A DNA stretch of 19,097 nt from an uncultured Bacteroidales bacterium (GTDB lineage: Bacteria; Bacteroidota; Bacteroidia; Bacteroidales; UBA932). The translations under genes were made by a program, and so were the position numbers. The stretch covers positions 1-19,097 of the forward strand of contig CAMJHJ010000020.1 in assembly GCA_946405485.1 (NCBI GenBank), in the 5' to 3' direction. Positions 15,212 through 19,097 of the stretch are shown here, one piece after another; the first letter of the stretch is position 1, and every line of letters begins with the position of its first letter. The notes beneath the pieces were generated by a model, which worked only from the letters and a program-made list of their open reading frames with translations, did not search any database and was not told the DNA's origin.

Positions 15212-16693
15212 TTATTTCACGGGAATCGCCTCCAGGACGGCCTTGAGGAAATCCCAGGCCTTCTGGACCGAAGGGATGTACGCCCGCTCGTCGGGGGAGT
15301 GGGGACTCAGCAGGGTCGGACCGCAGGAGACCATGTCCCAGTGGGGATAGGCGCCGCTGAGGATGCCGCATTCGAGTCCGGCGTGGATGGCCATCACTTT
15401 GGGATCCTCGCCGTACAGGCCCTTGTAGACCTTCTTCATCGTATGGAGGATGGGAGAGGCCGCATTCGGCGCCCATCCGCTGTATCCTCCGGTGAACTTC
15501 GTGCGGATGCCGGCCAGGGCGAATACGGATGCGAGTTTCTGTGCGAGGGCGTCCTTGGCGCTGTCTACGGAACTGCGGAGCAGGTTCTTGACGAAGAATT
15601 CGCCCTTGCAGATGCGGACCATCGCCATGTTGTTGGACGTCTCCACCATGCCGGGCATGTTGTCGCTCATCCGCTCGACGCCGTCGGGGCAGGCGAGGAT
15701 GGCGCGGATGAACTTCTCCGCGGTCTTCTCGCTGACATAGCGGCACTCGTCCGGGTCGCAGGTCTCGCCGGGAGGGCAGACATACGGCTCGAAGACGATC
15801 TTCAACTTGGGATCGGTCAGGGCATATTCAGCCTTGAGTTCGGCGGACGCCTTTGCGACGAAGCGCTTGGCAGCGGCGACCTTGCCCTGGGGAATATAGA
15901 CCGTGGCGAAAGATTCACGCGGGATGGCATTGCGCAGGGTTCCTCCTTCGAGGTCGATCAGCTTGACGCCGAGCCGGGTCAGCAGCGGCAGGAGGATACG
16001 GGCAGCCAGTTTGTTGGCGTTGGCCCGGCACAGGATGATATCCATGCCGGAATGTCCGCCCTGGCAACCCTTGACGGCCAGGCTCCAGCACTCATGTTTC
16101 GCGGGTTCTTTCTTGCGACGGTAACGGGCCGATGCGGTGGCGTCCAGGCCGCCGGCGCAGCCGACGTAGAGTTCGCCTTCCGTTTCAGAGTCCAGGTTGA
16201 TCAGGATGTCGCCATGCAGCACGCCGGGCTTGAGCCGGCTGGCGCCGGTCATGCCGGTTTCCTCATCATAAGTCACGAGCACTTCGAGGGGGCCGTGTTT
16301 GACGGAGGGGTCTTCAAGGACGGAAAGGGCCATCGCAACGCCGAGTCCGTTGTCGGCGCCGAGGGTCGTTCCCTTGGCCTTGAGCCATTCGCCGTCCACC
16401 CAGGTCTCGATCGGATCGGTCTCGAAATTGTGGACCGTGTCCGCATTCTTCTGGGGTACCATGTCCATGTGGCCCTGGAGGATGACGCCCTTGCGGTTTT
16501 CATATCCGGGCGTGGCGGGGACACGCATGATGACATTGCCGGTATCGTCCGGAAATGCTTCTACATTGTGTTTCTTGGCCCAGTCCAGGAGATAGGCCCT
16601 GATCTTTTCTTCATGCTTGGAAGGACGCGGCTGACGCGTAATGCCGTAGAAATTGTCCCAGACAATCTTCGGCTGCAGGTCGAGAATGGTCAT
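15212..16693 (-). CDS. pepD: Aminoacyl-histidine dipeptidase, PepD-like (M20)
   Basis: The 493-residue cytoplasmic metallopeptidase matches PepD (carnosinase-like, M20C), which cleaves Xaa-His and other dipeptides. Residues for the two-metal site are in place: GHMDMV (H75, D77), GADNGLG (D114), DEETG with E144/E145, NLDSETEGE (D168) and a C-terminal His in LLSPHSPDER (H465). HAGLECG begins at 437. No signal peptide is present. It follows the DUF4831 gene after 12 bases and precedes the zeta-like kinase by 9; the start ATG has no clear ribosome site. With the POT transporter it fits uptake and breakdown of small peptides. Confidence 0.94.
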   Translation of the reverse strand: MTILDLQPKIVWDNFYGITRQPRPSKHEEKIRAYLLDWAKKHNVEAFPDDTGNVIMRVPATPGYENRKGVILQGHMDMVPQKNADTVHNFETDPIETWVDGEWLKAKGTTLGADNGLGVAMALSVLEDPSVKHGPLEVLVTYDEETGMTGASRLKPGVLHGDILINLDSETEGELYVGCAGGLDATASARYRRKKEPAKHECWSLAVKGCQGGHSGMDIILCRANANKLAARILLPLLTRLGVKLIDLEGGTLRNAIPRESFATVYIPQGKVAAAKRFVAKASAELKAEYALTDPKLKIVFEPYVCPPGETCDPDECRYVSEKTAEKFIRAILACPDGVERMSDNMPGMVETSNNMAMVRICKGEFFVKNLLRSSVDSAKDALAQKLASVFALAGIRTKFTGGYSGWAPNAASPILHTMKKVYKGLYGEDPKVMAIHAGLECGILSGAYPHWDMVSCGPTLLSPHSPDERAYIPSVQKAWDFLKAVLEAIPVK

Positions 16694-16705
16694 ATCGTTT
16701 GCAAG

Positions 16706-17749
16706 TTATTTTATAGGATAAGTCTTGTCGACGCCGAACTGGTAGATCGGCAGGCGGCTCCGGAGCAAGATGTCCGTGCCGTCGGAGAGCTGCACCGTGC
16801 AGATGGCCGGGATGCGGTATACGATCGCAGAAGCGGATTTGCCCTTGGGGGCTTCGCTTCCGGCGATCTCTTCGGGCGTGATCTCCACAAAGTAGGGTTT
16901 TCCGCTCATGTTGTCGGCCGGGAGCAATCCTTCCTCGTCGGACAGGCGGAAAACGACCTGTACCTTCATCCGTTCGTTGTTGAGCGGCACCAGGTCGAAG
17001 TGTTTCTTCTGGGTCTGGAACTCGCTGTAGCCGGTAAAGAGGGTCATGTATTCTTTCTCCATCCGGGCGATCTCAGCCAGTGCGGCGGCCATCGCTTCTC
17101 CGCTATAGTTCGCATCCGTGTCGCCCGTGACGATCTGCACACGGGTCTTGCGGAGGCGGAAAATCATGTCGGCCGCTTCCTGCGCTTTCTTCTCCAGGGA
17201 TTTCTCGATCACCATGTTCTGCTGGACAGCCACCTTGTTGTAGGCGGATTCCTGCTTGACACCCTGATAGAGTGTCGTGGCTTCGGCGGTCAGGTTGGAT
17301 CCCACGCCCTTGTCCGAGAAGTCACCGCTGGTGCGGACGGGGAAACGCCAGACCGCGCCTTCTCCGTAACTGCCATCCTTGACTGCGACGAGTCCCTGCG
17401 AAGTCATCTGCAGGAAAGCAAGCGCGGAACCGTTCTTGGAAGAAAGGGTCGCGAGATAACGGTTGCCCTGGTCCGCTTCGATGCTGGGCGTGATCCGCAC
17501 GGAGGACAGCTGGTAGGTCTTCTCATCCTGCTGCCGGGCGTCGATTCCCAGGTATTTCTGGGCGAATTTGGCATAAGGGCCCGCGTAGAATTTCTCCTGA
17601 ACGGCCTCCACGTCGAAGGAAAGGCTCGTCAGCGGCAGGGCATAGGAGACCGTTCCGTCGGGATCGAAATCAGGGCGGGCTGTCTGCCCGAGAGCGGTCG
17701 TTGCGGTCAGGGACAGCGCGAGCGCCGTCAGAAGCAAGGTCTTTTTCAT
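16706..17749 (-). CDS. DUF4831 family exported protein of unknown function
   Basis: The frame opens further upstream, but the true start is taken at 17749 because it gives a clean signal peptide (MKKTLLLTALALSLTATTAL, cleavage likely before Q22) and is preceded by GGA at a good distance; the upstream part lies inside the acyltransferase gene. The mature part (347 residues in total) looks like DUF4831, a family known almost only in Bacteroidota. It begins with a beta-rich region containing YAKFAQKYLG, then a helical middle (about 155-245, with EKEYMTLFTGYSE) and a beta-rich C-terminal part ending YQFGVDKTYPIK. The family is predicted periplasmic or outer-membrane associated; no catalytic motif is visible. 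It lies 2 bases after the acyltransferase gene, hinting at an envelope role, but this is only inference. Confidence 0.85.
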   Translation of the reverse strand: MKKTLLLTALALSLTATTALGQTARPDFDPDGTVSYALPLTSLSFDVEAVQEKFYAGPYAKFAQKYLGIDARQQDEKTYQLSSVRITPSIEADQGNRYLATLSSKNGSALAFLQMTSQGLVAVKDGSYGEGAVWRFPVRTSGDFSDKGVGSNLTAEATTLYQGVKQESAYNKVAVQQNMVIEKSLEKKAQEAADMIFRLRKTRVQIVTGDTDANYSGEAMAAALAEIARMEKEYMTLFTGYSEFQTQKKHFDLVPLNNERMKVQVVFRLSDEEGLLPADNMSGKPYFVEITPEEIAGSEAPKGKSASAIVYRIPAICTVQLSDGTDILLRSRLPIYQFGVDKTYPIK

Positions 17750-17751
17750 AA

Positions 17752-18672
17752 CTATTTCCATCTTTTGTGCGTCCAGAGGTAATTCCAAGGCACGGCCTCG
17801 ATGTCCCGCTGGAGCAGTTGATAATACTTTCTCATGATATCGCCGGGATCGGCTCCGGAAGCGTCGGCGCAGACCGGCTCGAAGGTGATGGTCCACCGGC
17901 CTTCTTTCTCAGCCGGCAGGAAACTCATGTAGGCGACGGCCAGTCCGGCCTTGGCGGCCAGTTTCGCAGCCCCGTCCATCGAAGTCGTGGGCTGATGCAT
18001 GAATTCTCCGACATCGATGGCGGCCGTCCCCTGATAGGGGTGCTGGTCCGTGATGAAGGCGTAGATTTTTTTCTGCCCGCGCCGGCTCAGGATGTGGCGC
18101 AGCGCGTCCCTGGACTCCACGAGACCTTCATAGGCCGGCTTGTCCACGATGGGGGAGATGCGGTTCCTCCGCATCACGGCATCCCATGCCTCGCTGGTCA
18201 GGCGTTTGTAAATCACATGGACGTCATTTTCCCCAAAGGGGAGGGAGAGGTCCGGGGAATAAAACATGAAGCCGCCGATAAGCTCCCAGTTGCCGGTATG
18301 GGCGGTCAGCAGGATGATGCTCTCCGACCGTTCATAGAGGCTTACCAGCGTTTCGGGATTGGTGAAGCGGACGATATCTTCCTTCTGCAGCCTTTTCCCT
18401 CCTTCGGCGCCGTCGCATCCGCAGAACCATACGCTTTCCGCGAAAACAGTCCCCAGATGGCGGTAGAAATCCTTCCGGATCCGGGCCAGTTCATCGTACT
18501 TCTTGTCGGGGAAACTCCGGGCGAGATTGGCCGTCACCACGTCTCGCCGGTACCGCAGCACGCTGCCGGCCAGCCAGCCCAGCGCTTTGCCGCAGGCGAG
18601 ATGGAAACCCAGCGGCAGCGCTCCCAGCGCCCGCATCAGTCCCCGGATCAGCCAGTATCCCGCTTTAGCCAT
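17752..18672 (-). CDS. Lysophospholipid/late lipid A acyltransferase (LpxL/HtrB family)
   Basis: The 306-residue protein, the same length as E. coli LpxL, has one N-terminal hydrophobic stretch (about 5-40), the LPxx block with YRRDVVTANLARSFPDK (41-57) and the catalytic HTGNWE motif (H125 and E130, the HxxxxE signature). Such enzymes add secondary fatty acyl chains to lipid A precursors on the inner face of the inner membrane. The frame can be extended to a TTG at 18699, but the ATG at 18672 gives the normal length and is more likely. Which acyl chain is transferred is unknown. It is the first gene of the long minus-strand array and is preceded by a promoter-like site. Confidence 0.92.
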   Translation of the reverse strand: MAKAGYWLIRGLMRALGALPLGFHLACGKALGWLAGSVLRYRRDVVTANLARSFPDKKYDELARIRKDFYRHLGTVFAESVWFCGCDGAEGGKRLQKEDIVRFTNPETLVSLYERSESIILLTAHTGNWELIGGFMFYSPDLSLPFGENDVHVIYKRLTSEAWDAVMRRNRISPIVDKPAYEGLVESRDALRHILSRRGQKKIYAFITDQHPYQGTAAIDVGEFMHQPTTSMDGAAKLAAKAGLAVAYMSFLPAEKEGRWTITFEPVCADASGADPGDIMRKYYQLLQRDIEAVPWNYLWTHKRWK

Positions 18673-18696
18673 CGTCAGAAATAATAGGTGCAACCA

Positions 18697-18704
18697 CAAA
18701 TATA
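18697..18704 (-). promoter_or_regulatory. Promoter -7 box of the minus-strand array
   Basis: On the minus strand TATATTTG matches the Bacteroidota -7 consensus TAnnTTTG at every fixed base, 24 bases before the acyltransferase ATG. The -33 element is weak: the expected TTTG about 19-21 bases upstream is absent. Confidence 0.5.
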
Positions 18705-18725
18705 GTCAAATTCGCCATTTTTTAC

Positions 18726-18733
18726 TATTTTTG
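18726..18733 (+). promoter_or_regulatory. Promoter -7 box of the POT transporter gene
   Basis: TATTTTTG matches TAnnTTTG at every fixed base, 33 bases before the transporter ATG. It faces away from the -7 box of the divergent acyltransferase promoter, 21 bases apart. As on the other strand, no clear -33 TTTG is visible. Confidence 0.5.
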
Positions 18734-18766
18734 TCTGGCTTGACTATTATTAAAACCAACGACAAT

Positions 18767-19097
18767 ATGTTCAAAGGACAACCCAAAGGCCTGTATGCCC
18801 TGGCGCTCGCCAACACCGGCGAACGCTTCGGCTACTACACCATGCTGGCCATCTTCCTCCTGTTCCTGCAGGCGAAGTTCGGATTCTCCGCCGCAGCGGC
18901 GGGACAGTTTTACGCCATATTCCTGGCGGCGGTCTATTTCATGCCCGTCCTCGGCGGCTGGCTTGCCGACAAGATCGGTTTCGGCAAGTGCGTCGTCACC
19001 GGCGTGTGCGTGATGTTCATCGGCTACCTGTGCCTTGCGATCCCGACCAACGCCTTCGCCAGCCGCGGACTTGCGCTGGCCCTGATGTTCGGCGCCC
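18767..19097 (+). CDS. POT/PTR2 family peptide transporter, 3' end cut by window
   Basis: The first 110 residues of a proton-coupled oligopeptide transporter of the major facilitator type are present, running off the right edge. It begins at ATG 18767 and shows three likely membrane helices and the family motif as NTGERFGYY (16-24). The residue corresponding to the first Glu of the canonical ExxER motif is Asn (N16), while E19-R20-F21 are kept. LGGWLADKIGFGK resembles the conserved loop between helices 2 and 3. The full-length protein would be about 450-550 residues. It would import di- or tripeptides, fitting the divergent array that encodes PepD and TldD/E. No Shine-Dalgarno site is visible; the leader is A-rich. 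Confidence 0.9.
   Translation, partial: MFKGQPKGLYALALANTGERFGYYTMLAIFLLFLQAKFGFSAAAAGQFYAIFLAAVYFMPVLGGWLADKIGFGKCVVTGVCVMFIGYLCLAIPTNAFASRGLALALMFGA

Noticed and set aside
14636..17782. A 1048-codon open frame on the plus strand, antisense to the kinase, PepD and DUF4831 genes.
   Set aside because: Same cause: a shadow of high-GC coding on the other strand, with no recognisable protein features.
17750..17896. A 49-residue N-terminal extension of the DUF4831 protein.
   Set aside because: It is arginine-rich, overlaps the acyltransferase coding region, and would bury the clear signal peptide that begins at 17749.
18673..18699. A longer acyltransferase starting at TTG 18699.
   Set aside because: The TTG lies within the -7 promoter box, and the ATG at 18672 gives the family's usual length.

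Overview
The window looks like chromosomal DNA of a GC-rich Bacteroidota member, most likely an uncultured gut or rumen Bacteroidales. The evidence is gene content typical of that order: a DUF4831-type exported protein, a GH92 mannosidase, a COG4185-type kinase, a Bacteroides-like ABC-F/grpE/dnaJ arrangement, and promoter boxes of the Bacteroidota TAnnTTTG type. Shine-Dalgarno sites are sparse, with two strong exceptions. The exact genus cannot be read from the sequence. I see no mobile element, CRISPR array, tRNA or rRNA, and no gene-free stretch of 300 bases; the longest intergenic gap is about 94 bases.

Fourteen of fifteen genes lie on the minus strand in one tightly packed array from 18672 down to the left edge, with gaps from -4 to about 77 bases. 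In transcription order they are: a late lipid-A-type acyltransferase, a DUF4831 exported protein, a PepD-like M20 dipeptidase, a zeta-toxin-like P-loop kinase starting at TTG, TldD, TldE, a GH92 alpha-mannosidase lipoprotein, a family 2 glycosyltransferase, TrkA, an ABC-F (Uup-type) ATPase, GrpE, DnaJ, a Tat-signal Gfo/Idh/MocA oxidoreductase, and a secreted HEAT-repeat protein ending in a DUF1080 (3-keto-disaccharide hydrolase) domain cut by the window edge. The one plus-strand gene, at the right edge, is the start of a POT/PTR2 peptide transporter; it diverges from the acyltransferase across a short AT-rich region with two facing-away promoter boxes.

Three functional themes can be read. (1) Peptide use: POT transporter, PepD and TldD/TldE. 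(2) Glycan and envelope work: acyltransferase, GH92, GT2, and the oxidoreductase plus DUF1080 pair, which fits the 3-keto-glycoside route of non-hydrolytic glycoside cleavage described in gut Bacteroides. (3) Housekeeping and stress: TrkA, ABC-F, GrpE and DnaJ. A promoter-like site just upstream of grpE probably begins a separate chaperone unit that also covers the oxidoreductase and DUF1080 genes.

The points most worth a second look are the orphan zeta-like kinase embedded between PepD and TldD/TldE, with a TTG start in frame with the PepD stop, and the long HEAT-repeat/DUF1080 fusion directly downstream of dnaJ with its partner oxidoreductase. No clearly new defence or mobile system was found.
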